A stretch of DNA of 42,147 nt from an uncultured Clostridia bacterium (GTDB lineage Bacteria; Bacillota; Clostridia; TANB77; CAG-508): the NCBI GenBank assembly GCA_944392605.1, contig CALXXE010000016.1, positions 1 through 42,147 of the forward strand, read 5' to 3'. This document shows, one piece after another, positions 1-7,931 of the stretch. Under the pieces are notes generated by a model. It saw only the letters and a list, made by a program, of their open reading frames with translations. It searched no databases and was not told where the DNA came from. A program made the translations under genes and the position numbers. Position 1 is the first letter of the stretch; each line of letters starts with the position of its first letter.

Positions 1-28
1 TTAGATAAGTGCACTATTTTTTACAAAA

Positions 29-62
29 AAATGTTGAAGTGATTTTACCCACCCCAACATTT
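29..62. repeat. Inverted repeat at window edge, possible terminator
   Basis: AAATGTTG (29-36) and CAACATTT (55-62) are perfect inverted arms, with a further GTG/CAC pairing inside. It could be the terminator of a gene left of the window, but the following T tract is short. The rest of 1-171 is A+T-rich with no convincing promoter boxes. Confidence 0.35.
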
Positions 63-171
63 ATTATAGAACCAAAAGAATTAATTATTCAATAAAATGT
101 AATATTCATTGAAATATATAAAATTTTATTATAAAATTTTAGTATAAAATGTATTATGAAAGGATGAAAAA

Positions 172-1380
172 ATGGAATTTGAAAAAAAATTTAGAAATAA
201 AATTCAAAAGAAAATTATAGAACAAATTGAAGAAGATTTTCAAAAAGATTGGGAGTGGTTTGATCAATTAAAAGAAGATGTCATTGAAGATGAAATTAAT
301 TATACTCTATCTTCAATAAGAGAATTTATTAATTTATACAATAGTACAATAAGCGATAAAAATAAGCAATTACATTTTTATGATAAAGATATAACAGTAG
401 ATTCTTTAATGGATTTGAAAAGAAAAATTCAACTTACTCAAAATGAAAAAGAATATATAGAATATGAAACTCAAATTGGAAGAGCATCATATCCTTATGA
501 AAGTAGATATATAGAAGCAATTATAGAAGTTTTGATCAGAAGACTATTAGTAGAAAGAATGGATATACCAGATTTAACAGACTTTGACGGAATAATAGAG
601 GAAAAATTAAATCATAAAGATAGGCTAGTTAAAAACTATTTACATGTAAAATCTTTAATTAGTGGGGAAATATTTGAAGAAGATGGACTTTCTAAAATGA
701 TATCAGATAGAGTTGAAGAAGAGTTTAATTGGCGTTTAAATTGTGGTGGATATGCACTTGAAATTGAGACTTGTATATTTCCAGGAGAAAATGACTTTGA
801 AAAAAATGTTTCAAGTATATTAGAATTATTTCCTTTTGTAAGGCTACTTGGAGATACTGAATTAGAAGAAGATGAATATTTAGTCTTGTTTAGATGTGCT
901 GAAAATGGACATCATTTTATAAAAAGAACAGATGATGGAGTTTTTTTAGAAAAAAATAGTCGTAATCCAACTAAAAGTTTTGAAAGTTGGGTTGAATGTC
1001 TTGCGAATTCTCCAGAAGCTGCATTTGCAGTAAAAAAGGAGCATGATACGGAATGGCATGGAACTATTATGATTCCAATTGAAGGTGCTAAGAATTTTGA
1101 AGAAAGTGTAGTTCAAGCAATAAAAGAGAAACAAAATACTTTTGAATATCATAATCATACATATCAGTTGAAAAAATCAAATGAAGGGATAATTTATGTT
1201 TGTAGCAATGATAAAATAGTTGCACAAGTATTAATAGATGAAAAAGATTTTGATATAGAAATAGATGAACAAAGTAGAAAATATATAAGTAATACAGAGC
1301 CTTCAGCGGTAGTAATTGGTGAGGGTGAAAAACAAGATGGAAAAGGTAATAATATCGAAGGAGATTTATATGATAGATAA
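172..1380 (+). CDS. Unknown protein with a papain-like Cys-His motif
   Basis: 402 aa; I do not recognise the family. The start is ATG 172 after an AAAGGA site. The N-terminal ~180 residues are charged and helical. From residue 190 there is NCGGYAL (Cys191) and, about 55 residues later, GHHF (His247/His248) followed by a DDG turn. This resembles the N-C-x-x-Y-A-L ... H-F ... D-G layout of papain-fold Cys-His peptidases and amidases, but that is inference from pattern only. No signal peptide or membrane segment is visible. The stop codon overlaps the start of alanine racemase by 11 bp, so the two are probably translationally coupled. Confidence 0.7.
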   Translation: MEFEKKFRNKIQKKIIEQIEEDFQKDWEWFDQLKEDVIEDEINYTLSSIREFINLYNSTISDKNKQLHFYDKDITVDSLMDLKRKIQLTQNEKEYIEYETQIGRASYPYESRYIEAIIEVLIRRLLVERMDIPDLTDFDGIIEEKLNHKDRLVKNYLHVKSLISGEIFEEDGLSKMISDRVEEEFNWRLNCGGYALEIETCIFPGENDFEKNVSSILELFPFVRLLGDTELEEDEYLVLFRCAENGHHFIKRTDDGVFLEKNSRNPTKSFESWVECLANSPEAAFAVKKEHDTEWHGTIMIPIEGAKNFEESVVQAIKEKQNTFEYHNHTYQLKKSNEGIIYVCSNDKIVAQVLIDEKDFDIEIDEQSRKYISNTEPSAVVIGEGEKQDGKGNNIEGDLYDR

Positions 1381-2467
1381 TATAACAAGACCTACTGTTT
1401 TAGAGGTTAATTTAGATAATTTTAAATATAATATAGAACAAATTAAAAAGTTTTTAAAACCAGAGACAGTACTTATGCCAGTAATAAAAGCAGAAGGATA
1501 TGGCACTTATATAAATAAAAGGCTAGATATTATAAATGATTTTGATATAGTAGCAGTAGCAATTGTAGACGAAGGAGTTGAACTAAGAAAAATAGGTTAT
1601 AAAAAAGATATATTTATTCTTAATCAGCCATGTATTACAGAAATAGATAAAATAATAGAAAATGATTTAAGTGTTGGTTTATGTTCTAATGAATTTTTAG
1701 AAGAAGCTAAAAAGAAAAATTCTAAATTGCGTGTTCATATAGAAATAGAAACAGGAATGGGAAGAACAGGAGTAGATTTAGAAAATCTAGATAGTTTTAT
1801 AGAAAAAATAAAAGAAAATTCAAATATCAAAGTAGAAGGAGTATATACACATTTATCTTCAGCAGATGAAGATTTTGAATATACAAGGATACAATTAGAA
1901 AAGTTTGAAAAGGGTGTAGAAAAGGTAAAAGAAAATTTTGATATAAAATATGTGCATAGCTTAGCTTCAAATGGAATTATTAATTTTAAAGAATATCAGC
2001 ATAATTTAGTAAGACCTGGAATAATAATGTATGGTTATGAATCAGGAAATGGTATAAAAGAAAAAATAGATTTAAAACCTGTGGCAACATTAAAATCAAA
2101 AATAACATTTTTAAAAGAAGTAGAAGAAAATACTAGCATTAGTTATGGGAGAAGATATATAACTAAGAGAAAGTCTAAAATTGCAACTGTACCAATTGGT
2201 TATGCAGATGGGCTTAGAAGAGTTCTATCAAATGTAGGAGAAGTAATAATAAATAACCAAAAAGCTCCTATTGTAGGAAGTATATGTATGGATAGTTTTA
2301 TGGTAGATGTAACTGATTTAGAAAATGTTAATATTGGTGATGACGTATATATATGGGATAATAAAAATATTACTTTAGAAGAGATAGCAAAAAAATGTGA
2401 TACAATTAATTATGAAATATTAAGTACAATAGGGAAAAGAGTTCCAAGAAAATTTATTGAAAATTAA
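1370..2467 (+). CDS. alr: Alanine racemase
   Basis: PLP-dependent interconversion of L- and D-alanine for peptidoglycan; cytosolic fold type III enzyme. From ATG 1370 (site GAAGGAG at 1358-1364) the protein is 365 aa, a usual length. The PLP-lysine block reads VIKAEGYG (typical VKANAYGHG, so the second half is divergent). Other family blocks are RPGIIMYG, ISYGRRY with the second catalytic Tyr, VPIGYADGLRR and GSICMDSFMVDV. An upstream in-frame codon at 1316 lies inside the previous gene without a ribosome site and was not used as the start. The gene overlaps the preceding Cys-His protein gene and is followed by cassette 1. Confidence 0.93.
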   Translation: MIDNITRPTVLEVNLDNFKYNIEQIKKFLKPETVLMPVIKAEGYGTYINKRLDIINDFDIVAVAIVDEGVELRKIGYKKDIFILNQPCITEIDKIIENDLSVGLCSNEFLEEAKKKNSKLRVHIEIETGMGRTGVDLENLDSFIEKIKENSNIKVEGVYTHLSSADEDFEYTRIQLEKFEKGVEKVKENFDIKYVHSLASNGIINFKEYQHNLVRPGIIMYGYESGNGIKEKIDLKPVATLKSKITFLKEVEENTSISYGRRYITKRKSKIATVPIGYADGLRRVLSNVGEVIINNQKAPIVGSICMDSFMVDVTDLENVNIGDDVYIWDNKNITLEEIAKKCDTINYEILSTIGKRVPRKFIEN

Positions 2468-2503
2468 AATAATGAATTTATAAATAAAAATTTACATGTT
2501 CGC

Positions 2504-2532
2504 TTGTTTTTAGAGAAGAAACATAATATACT
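2504..2532 (+). promoter_or_regulatory. Promoter of hydrophobic peptide 1
   Basis: TTGTTT (2504-2509), 17-bp spacer, TATACT (2527-2532). The predicted start is near 2540, at the left terminal repeat of the cassette. Confidence 0.65.
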
Positions 2533-2598
2533 ATAAAAATAGGAAATGAGATAAGCAGATGTGGTTTGCCTCCTACATAAGAAGAGGAGGTGAGGCGT

Positions 2599-2715
2599 AT
2601 GGTAGAAATGTTATTTTCAATAATTAAATTACTTTTTACTGGTTTAGTATCAGTAACTATCATATCGTTTGCCTTGGCTATAATATTAGTCATAATAATA
2701 AGCAAACAAAAATAA
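2599..2715 (+). CDS. Small hydrophobic peptide 1, putative type I toxin
   Basis: 38 aa, starting MVEMLF and ending SKQK. It is almost entirely hydrophobic with a short basic C-terminal tail, the build of a single-span type I toxin such as TxpA/BsrG, although I see no direct sequence match to those. The site GGAGGTGA at 2587-2594 is strong but is complementary to CCTCCT at 2570-2575, so the messenger can hide it in a hairpin. The same hairpin is kept in copy 2. The convergent RNA at 2720-2805 overlaps the 3' end. The peptide of copy 2 keeps the MVE start, the KLLF-x-GLVS core, an IISKQK end and the same gene layout, which supports it being a real gene. Confidence 0.7.
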   Translation: MVEMLFSIIKLLFTGLVSVTIISFALAIILVIIISKQK

Positions 2716-2719
2716 CCAA

Positions 2720-2805
2720 TAAAAAAACACATCTGTAACTTGGCGGTTCAATGTGTTTTTTAAACATACAACTGGCAAACCACGTTTGTGGTTTATCCAT
2801 TTCCT
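2720..2805 (-). ncRNA. Putative antitoxin RNA 1, convergent to peptide 1
   Basis: On the minus strand TTGACT (2839-2834), a 16-bp spacer and TATAAT (2817-2812) with an upstream TG form a strong promoter. The RNA would start near 2805 and end at the hairpin AAAAACACAT/ATGTGTTTTT (2723-2760) with a T tail. It overlaps the 3' end of the peptide messenger for about 40 nt, the tail-to-tail arrangement known for RatA/TxpA-type systems. No expression data are available here. Confidence 0.6.
2723..2761. terminator. Bidirectional terminator within cassette 1
   Basis: Arms AAAAACACAT and ATGTGTTTTT with A/T tracts on both sides, so it can end both the peptide messenger and the convergent RNA. Confidence 0.7.
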
Positions 2806-2866
2806 ATAATTATTATAACAGAAAATACTAAAAAGTCAAATAATTTTAAATAAATGAAAAATTCTC

Positions 2867-2920
2867 TTGACAAATAAAAAATAAAGTTTTAGAATAAATA
2901 ATTGTTAGGTAGCTAACAAT
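2867..2920 (+). promoter_or_regulatory. marR-ABC promoter with palindromic operator
   Basis: TTGACA (2867-2872), 17-bp spacer, TAGAAT (2890-2895), predicted start near 2902. The palindrome ATTGTTAG-GTAG-CTAACAAT (2901-2920) covers the start site. MarR proteins bind such palindromes, so autorepression of the regulator and exporter genes is the simplest reading. Confidence 0.75.
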
Positions 2921-2943
2921 TATTATTTTGTGAGGTGAAACTT

Positions 2944-3381
2944 ATGTGTGATGATACTCTAGGAAAAGGTATACACATATTATCAAGACAATTGAAAAGA
3001 GAGATGGATTTTAAGCTTGCAAAATATGGAATAACAGGTGTTCAATCTGCAATGATTGGTTTTATCTATGATGAGTCTATAAAAAAAGATGTTTTTGCAA
3101 AAGACATTGAAAAGAATTTTGACATAAGAAGGGCAAGTATAGCAGGGATGCTTCAAAACATGGAGAAAAATGGGTTGATAAAAAGAGAAACAGTAGGTAA
3201 TGATGCAAGATTAAGAAGAATAGTATTAACAGATAAGGCTTTAGAAGTAAGAAAAGAACTTGAGAAAGGTATCAAAAAAGTAGAGAAACAGGCAACGGAA
3301 GGAATAACAAAAGAAGAAATTAAAATGTACAAAGAATTGACAAGGAAAATGTCAATAAATTTAGAGAAAAGGAGAGGATAA
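2944..3381 (+). CDS. MarR-family transcriptional regulator
   Basis: 145 aa winged-helix repressor. The start chosen is ATG 2944, six bases after GAGGTG; a GTG at 2935 lies inside that site. The sequence shows the MarR plan: N-terminal dimer helices, a recognition region with RRASIAGMLQNMEKNGLI, and the wing RETVGNDARLRRIVLT with its conserved D-x-R. It sits 4 bp upstream of an ABC exporter pair and behind a palindrome over its own start site. It therefore probably represses the exporter until a drug-like ligand binds. Confidence 0.9.
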   Translation: MCDDTLGKGIHILSRQLKREMDFKLAKYGITGVQSAMIGFIYDESIKKDVFAKDIEKNFDIRRASIAGMLQNMEKNGLIKRETVGNDARLRRIVLTDKALEVRKELEKGIKKVEKQATEGITKEEIKMYKELTRKMSINLEKRRG

Positions 3382-3385
3382 GAAA

Positions 3386-5149
3386 ATGATAAAAAAATTA
3401 GCTAAGTATATAAAACAGTATAAAAAAGATACAATATTAACACCTATTTTTGTTGTTTTTGAAGTTATCTTGGAAGTTCTAATTCCATATTTAATGGCAA
3501 GAATAATAGATGTTGGTATCCAAAATAGTGACTTGAATTATATTTTTAAAATAGGAGCTATATTAGTTGTTTCAGCCTTTTTATCATTAACATTTGGAAT
3601 GCTATCAGGAAGATATGCAGCAAAAGCATCAGCAGGTTTTGCAAAAAATCTAAGACAAGGAATGTTTTATAATATACAAAATTATTCTTTCACCAATATA
3701 GATAAATTCTCAACATCAAGTTTAGTAACAAGACTTACAACAGATGTAACAAACGTTCAAATGGCATTTCAGATGATTATAAGAATTTTAGTTAGAGCAC
3801 CAATTATGCTTATATTTGCCTTAGCTATGGCATTTAGTATAAATAGCAAACTAGCATGGATATTTGTAGTTACAATGCCAATCCTAGCAGTAGTATTATT
3901 CTTTATTTCAATAAAAGCACACCCTTATTTTGAAAAGGTGTTTAAAAAATATGATAATTTAAACAGAGTTGTTGGAGAGAACTTAAATGCGATTAGAGTA
4001 GTAAAAGCGTATAATAGGGAAGAACACGAAGAGAAAAAATTTGGAAGTGTAAATGATGAAGTATATAAATTATTTAAAAAAGCAGAAAAAATAGTAGCAT
4101 TTAACTCTCCTGCAATGCAACTTACTATATATACATGTATATTGTTATTATCTTGGCTTGGTGCTAAATTAATAGTAGGTGAAACAATGCAAACAGGAGA
4201 ATTATCTAGTATAATAACATATGCTTGGCAAATACTTTCTAGCTTAATGATGATTTCATTTGTATTTGTTATGATAATTATTGCTGAGTCATCAGCAGAA
4301 AGAATTGTAGAAGTATTAGATGAAGAAAGTACAATACGTAATAAAGAAAATCCTATAAAAGAAGTAAAGGATGGAAGTATCACTTTTGACCATGTATCAT
4401 TCCAATACGATGATGCAAAAGCAGAAGACGAATTGCCGCTAGAAGATATTAATATAGATATTAAATCTGGAGAAACAATAGGAATAATAGGAGCAACAGG
4501 AAGTTCTAAATCAACAATAGTAAACTTGATTCCAAGACTTTATGATGTAACTAAAGGTTCTATTAAAGTTGGTGGAGTAGATGTAAGAGATTATGATATA
4601 GAGACTTTAAGAAATGAAGTTGCGGTAGTTCTTCAAAAAAACGTGTTATTCTCAGGAACGATAAAAGAAAATTTAAGATGGGGAAATAAAGAAGCTTCAG
4701 ACGAAGAATTAGTTAGAGTTTGTAAACTTGCTCAAGCAGATAGTTTTATACAAGAATTTCCAGATAAATATGATACAATATTAGATCAAGGTGGAACTAA
4801 CGTATCTGGAGGACAAAAACAAAGACTTTGTATTGCAAGAGCGTTACTTAAAAAACCAAAAATATTAATATTAGATGATTCAACATCTGCAGTAGATACA
4901 AAAACTGATAGCTTAATTAGAAAAGCATTTAGAGAAGAAATACCAAATACAACAAAGATAATAATCGCACAAAGAATAACATCAGTAGAAGATGCAGATA
5001 GGATAATAGTATTAGATGATGGAAAAATAAATGGAATAGGAACATCTGAAGAATTATTAAAAACAAATGCAATATACCAAGAGGTATATGAGTCTCAGAA
5101 GAAAGGAGAGGAAGATGATGGAGAAAGAAAACAAGAAGAACAAAAATAA
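3386..5149 (+). CDS. Heterodimeric ABC exporter, degenerate-site subunit
   Basis: 587 aa: six-helix transmembrane domain (residues ~15-305) followed by an ATPase domain. The ATPase motifs are altered in the way known for the non-catalytic half of heterodimeric exporters (BmrC, TM287). Walker A is GATGSSKST (369-377, Ser for the usual second Gly). Walker B ends in LDDS, with Asp498 in place of the catalytic Glu. The switch His is Gln529. The signature VSGGQ (473-477) is intact and would complete the partner's active site. It lies in the MarR-controlled operon and its 3' end overlaps the next gene by 35 bp. The substrate is unknown; a multidrug or peptide efflux role is inferred. Confidence 0.9.
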   Translation: MIKKLAKYIKQYKKDTILTPIFVVFEVILEVLIPYLMARIIDVGIQNSDLNYIFKIGAILVVSAFLSLTFGMLSGRYAAKASAGFAKNLRQGMFYNIQNYSFTNIDKFSTSSLVTRLTTDVTNVQMAFQMIIRILVRAPIMLIFALAMAFSINSKLAWIFVVTMPILAVVLFFISIKAHPYFEKVFKKYDNLNRVVGENLNAIRVVKAYNREEHEEKKFGSVNDEVYKLFKKAEKIVAFNSPAMQLTIYTCILLLSWLGAKLIVGETMQTGELSSIITYAWQILSSLMMISFVFVMIIIAESSAERIVEVLDEESTIRNKENPIKEVKDGSITFDHVSFQYDDAKAEDELPLEDINIDIKSGETIGIIGATGSSKSTIVNLIPRLYDVTKGSIKVGGVDVRDYDIETLRNEVAVVLQKNVLFSGTIKENLRWGNKEASDEELVRVCKLAQADSFIQEFPDKYDTILDQGGTNVSGGQKQRLCIARALLKKPKILILDDSTSAVDTKTDSLIRKAFREEIPNTTKIIIAQRITSVEDADRIIVLDDGKINGIGTSEELLKTNAIYQEVYESQKKGEEDDGERKQEEQK

Positions 5150-7001
5150 AAATAAGAATACTTGGAAAACAATAAAAAGATTACTTAAATATGTGACAGG
5201 AACATATAAAGTACAATTTGTAATTGTATGTATAAGTATCATAGTAAGTGCTATTGTAAGTGTTCTAGGTGTTCAATTTTTGAAATACCTAATAGATGAT
5301 TTTATAGTAGCACTTATGGGAAATAGCAATCCTGATTACTCTTCTTTATTTAATGCAATAGTTGCTATGGGAGTTTTATACTTAATTGGTGTAATTACTA
5401 CATATCTTTATAATAGATTAATGATAAATATATCACAAGGAATACTACATAATATAAGAAAAGAAATGTTTGAACATATGCAAACATTACCAATAAAATA
5501 CTTTGATAGCCATCCACATGGTGAGACGATGAGTACTTATACAAATGATGTTGATACATTAAGACAATGTATTTCACAAAGTATCCCACAAGTATTTTCT
5601 TGTGCCATATCAATGATAGCTGTTTTAATTGCAATGTTTGCAACAGATATATATTTAACGTTAGTAGTTTTAGTTATGGTTGTCATTATGGTTTTAGTTG
5701 CTAAGTTCTTTGCATCAAGAAGTTCTAAGAACTTTATAGACCAACAAAAGAACTTAAGTATTGTAAATGGCTATATAGAAGAAATGATGGCAGGACAAAA
5801 GGTTGTAAAAGTATTTTGCCATGAAGAAGAAAACAAAGAAAGATTTGATGAATTAAATGAAGCTTTATGTGATAGTATGACAAAAGCAAATAGTTATGCA
5901 AATACATTAATGCCTTGTATTGCAAATATAGGAAATTTAGGATATGTATTAATTGCAGTAATTGGTGGAGTCCTTGCAGTAAATAATATATTAACAATAG
6001 GAAGCATAGCAGCATTTTTACAATATATAAAAGCATTTACAAATCCACTAGGTCAAGTATCACAACAAATGAATTCAATTATAATGGCACTTGCTGGTGC
6101 AGAAAGAATATTTACTTTAATTGATGAAGAATCAGAAAAAGATAATGGATATGTAACACTTGTAAATGCTAAAATGGAAAATGGAAAAATAGTTGAAGTT
6201 GAAGAAAGAACAGGAATGTGGGCATGGAAACATCCACACCATGATGGAAGTGTAACATATACAAAACTTTGTGGAAATGTAGAATTTGAGCATGTTAAAT
6301 TTGGATATGAGCCCAATAAAGAAATTTTACATGATATATCTCTAGTTGCAAAAGAAGGAGAAAAGGTATCATTTGTAGGTGCAACAGGTGCAGGAAAAAC
6401 AACTATAACAAACTTAATAAATCGTTTTTATGATATACAAGGTGGAAAAATACGTTATGATGGAATAAATATTAAGAAAATAAGAAAACAAGACTTAAGA
6501 AGATCTTTAGGAATGGTACTGCAAGATACAAATCTATTTACAGGAACAATTAGAGAGAATATCCGTTATGGTAAATTGAATGCAACTGATAAAGAAGTAG
6601 AAGAAGCAGCAAAACTTTCCAATGCTGATAGATTTATAAAACACTTACCACATGGATATGATACAATGATTGATGGAAGCGGAGAAGGATTATCACAAGG
6701 ACAAAGACAATTACTTTCAATTGCAAGAGCAGCCTTAAATAATCCACCTGTATTAATTCTAGATGAAGCAACATCTTCAATTGATACAAGAACTGAAAAA
6801 GTAGTTCAAGATGGTATGGATAGGTTGATGAAAGGAAGAACAGTTTTTGTTATAGCGCATAGATTATCAACAATTAAGAACTCTGATCTAATAATGGTTC
6901 TAGACCATGGAAGTATTATGGAACGTGGTAAACATGATGACTTAATAAAGAAGCATGGAATGTATTATGGATTATATACGGGAGCAATTGAAATAGATTA
7001 A
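5115..7001 (+). CDS. Heterodimeric ABC exporter, catalytic subunit
   Basis: 628 aa from ATG 5115, which follows AAAGGAGAGG; the longer reading from 5067 lacks a ribosome site. A lysine/asparagine-rich N-terminus precedes six membrane helices and an ATPase domain. Walker A is GATGAGKTT (from residue ~422), Walker B is LILDEATS with the catalytic Glu, and the switch His is in IAHRLS. The signature is LSQGQ rather than LSGGQ; this degenerate signature is the one that would face the degenerate partner site. An insertion of about 40 residues before the ATPase core contains WAWKHPHHDG. Together with the upstream gene it forms one asymmetric exporter. Confidence 0.9.
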   Translation: MMEKENKKNKNKNKNTWKTIKRLLKYVTGTYKVQFVIVCISIIVSAIVSVLGVQFLKYLIDDFIVALMGNSNPDYSSLFNAIVAMGVLYLIGVITTYLYNRLMINISQGILHNIRKEMFEHMQTLPIKYFDSHPHGETMSTYTNDVDTLRQCISQSIPQVFSCAISMIAVLIAMFATDIYLTLVVLVMVVIMVLVAKFFASRSSKNFIDQQKNLSIVNGYIEEMMAGQKVVKVFCHEEENKERFDELNEALCDSMTKANSYANTLMPCIANIGNLGYVLIAVIGGVLAVNNILTIGSIAAFLQYIKAFTNPLGQVSQQMNSIIMALAGAERIFTLIDEESEKDNGYVTLVNAKMENGKIVEVEERTGMWAWKHPHHDGSVTYTKLCGNVEFEHVKFGYEPNKEILHDISLVAKEGEKVSFVGATGAGKTTITNLINRFYDIQGGKIRYDGINIKKIRKQDLRRSLGMVLQDTNLFTGTIRENIRYGKLNATDKEVEEAAKLSNADRFIKHLPHGYDTMIDGSGEGLSQGQRQLLSIARAALNNPPVLILDEATSSIDTRTEKVVQDGMDRLMKGRTVFVIAHRLSTIKNSDLIMVLDHGSIMERGKHDDLIKKHGMYYGLYTGAIEID

Positions 7002-7005
7002 GATA

Positions 7006-7044
7006 AAAAAGAGAAGTTTTCAAATTTAGAGAACTTCTCTTTTT
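7006..7044 (+). terminator. Terminator of the ABC exporter operon
   Basis: AAAAAGAGAAGTT (7006-7018) pairs with AACTTCTCTTTTT (7032-7044), ending in a T run. Confidence 0.85.
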
Positions 7045-7149
7045 GCTATTAAATAACAAGATTTTTTAATAAAATTATCAATTCCCAAAATTGGATTAAT
7101 AAAAATTTATTTTGACAATAAATTAATTAAAGAGTTTTACGGTTTTGTT

Positions 7150-7206
7150 ACACTTTTATTACACTTTTATTATAATTACAAATTTTTACAAATTATGTGA
7201 TATAAT
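7150..7206 (+). promoter_or_regulatory. Extended -10 promoter with 11-bp direct repeats
   Basis: TGATATAAT (7198-7206) is an extended -10 with no good -35. Upstream, TTACACTTTTA occurs twice in tandem at 11-bp spacing (from ~7148), with further TTACA words down to 7180. Tandem repeats with one helical turn of spacing in front of a weak -35 are typical of OmpR/PhoB-type response-regulator sites; the regulator is not in this window. Confidence 0.5.
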
Positions 7207-7230
7207 AAGAAAAAAATTTAGGAGTTTTTT

Positions 7231-7911
7231 ATGAAAATTTTGAGAGTAGAAAATATATCTAAAATTTATAATATGGAAAATTATTCTATAAAAGCATTGG
7301 ATGATATATCATTTGAAGTAGAAAAAGGAGAATTTATAGCAGTTATAGGAGCATCAGGCTCTGGTAAGTCAACATTACTTCATGTTTTAGGAGGCGTTGA
7401 TAAGGCATCTTCTGGAAAAGTTTTTTTAGAAGGAACTAACATATCAGGATTATCAGAAAATAAACTGGCAGCAATTAGAAGAAGCAAAATAGGAATAATT
7501 TATCAATTTTATAATTTAATACAAACCTTAAATGTAGAAGAAAATATTGCATTACCAATATTGCTAGACAATAAAAAAGTTAATCCTAAAAGGTTGGATT
7601 CAGTAATATCTATATTAAACCTACAAGATAGAAGAAAGTTTTTTCCAAGTCAACTATCAGGAGGACAACAACAAAGAGTCGCAATTGGAAGAAGTTTAAT
7701 ATGTTCACCATCTATAATATTGGCAGATGAACCAACAGGGAATTTAGACAGTAAAAATTCTGAAACCATTGTTAATCTATTTAAAGAATTAAATAAAAAG
7801 TTAAATCAAACATTAATAATAGCTACACATAATTTAGATATAGCAAAACAAGCAGATAGAGTTTTAGAATTAAAAGATGGAAAAATTATTTTAGATAAAC
7901 GTAATACCTAA
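7231..7911 (+). CDS. MacB/LolD-type ABC transporter ATPase
   Basis: 226 aa soluble ATPase. Motifs: Walker A GASGSGKST, Q-loop region IYQFYNLI, signature LSGGQQQR, Walker B ILADEPTGNLD and switch His in ATHNLD. The length and the ADEPTGNLD block are typical of the MacB/LolD/BceA group, which drives FtsX-like permeases by mechanotransmission. ATG 7231 follows TTAGGAG. The partner permease begins 20 bp downstream. In Firmicutes such pairs often handle antimicrobial peptides; no two-component genes lie next to this one. Confidence 0.9.
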   Translation: MKILRVENISKIYNMENYSIKALDDISFEVEKGEFIAVIGASGSGKSTLLHVLGGVDKASSGKVFLEGTNISGLSENKLAAIRRSKIGIIYQFYNLIQTLNVEENIALPILLDNKKVNPKRLDSVISILNLQDRRKFFPSQLSGGQQQRVAIGRSLICSPSIILADEPTGNLDSKNSETIVNLFKELNKKLNQTLIIATHNLDIAKQADRVLELKDGKIILDKRNT

Positions 7912-7931
7912 GATAAAAGGGGAGGATTACA

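Larger units (their letters stand above)
2539..2807. mobile_element. TIR-bounded type I toxin-antitoxin-like cassette, copy 1
   Basis: A 269-bp unit whose ends are perfect 10-bp inverted repeats, ATAGGAAATG (2539-2548) and CATTTCCTAT (2798-2807). GTGGTTTGCC (2561-2570) is also repeated inverted as GGCAAACCAC (2774-2783). Inside are a peptide gene, a bidirectional terminator hairpin and a convergent RNA promoter just beyond the right end. A second unit of the same plan lies at 10652-10921 in the other orientation. No transposase is present, so movement would have to be in trans; mobility is inferred. Confidence 0.6.

Noticed and set aside
5115-7001. LSQGQ signature as a disabling mutation
   Set aside because: It faces the degenerate half-site of the partner, the normal asymmetric arrangement in heterodimeric exporters.
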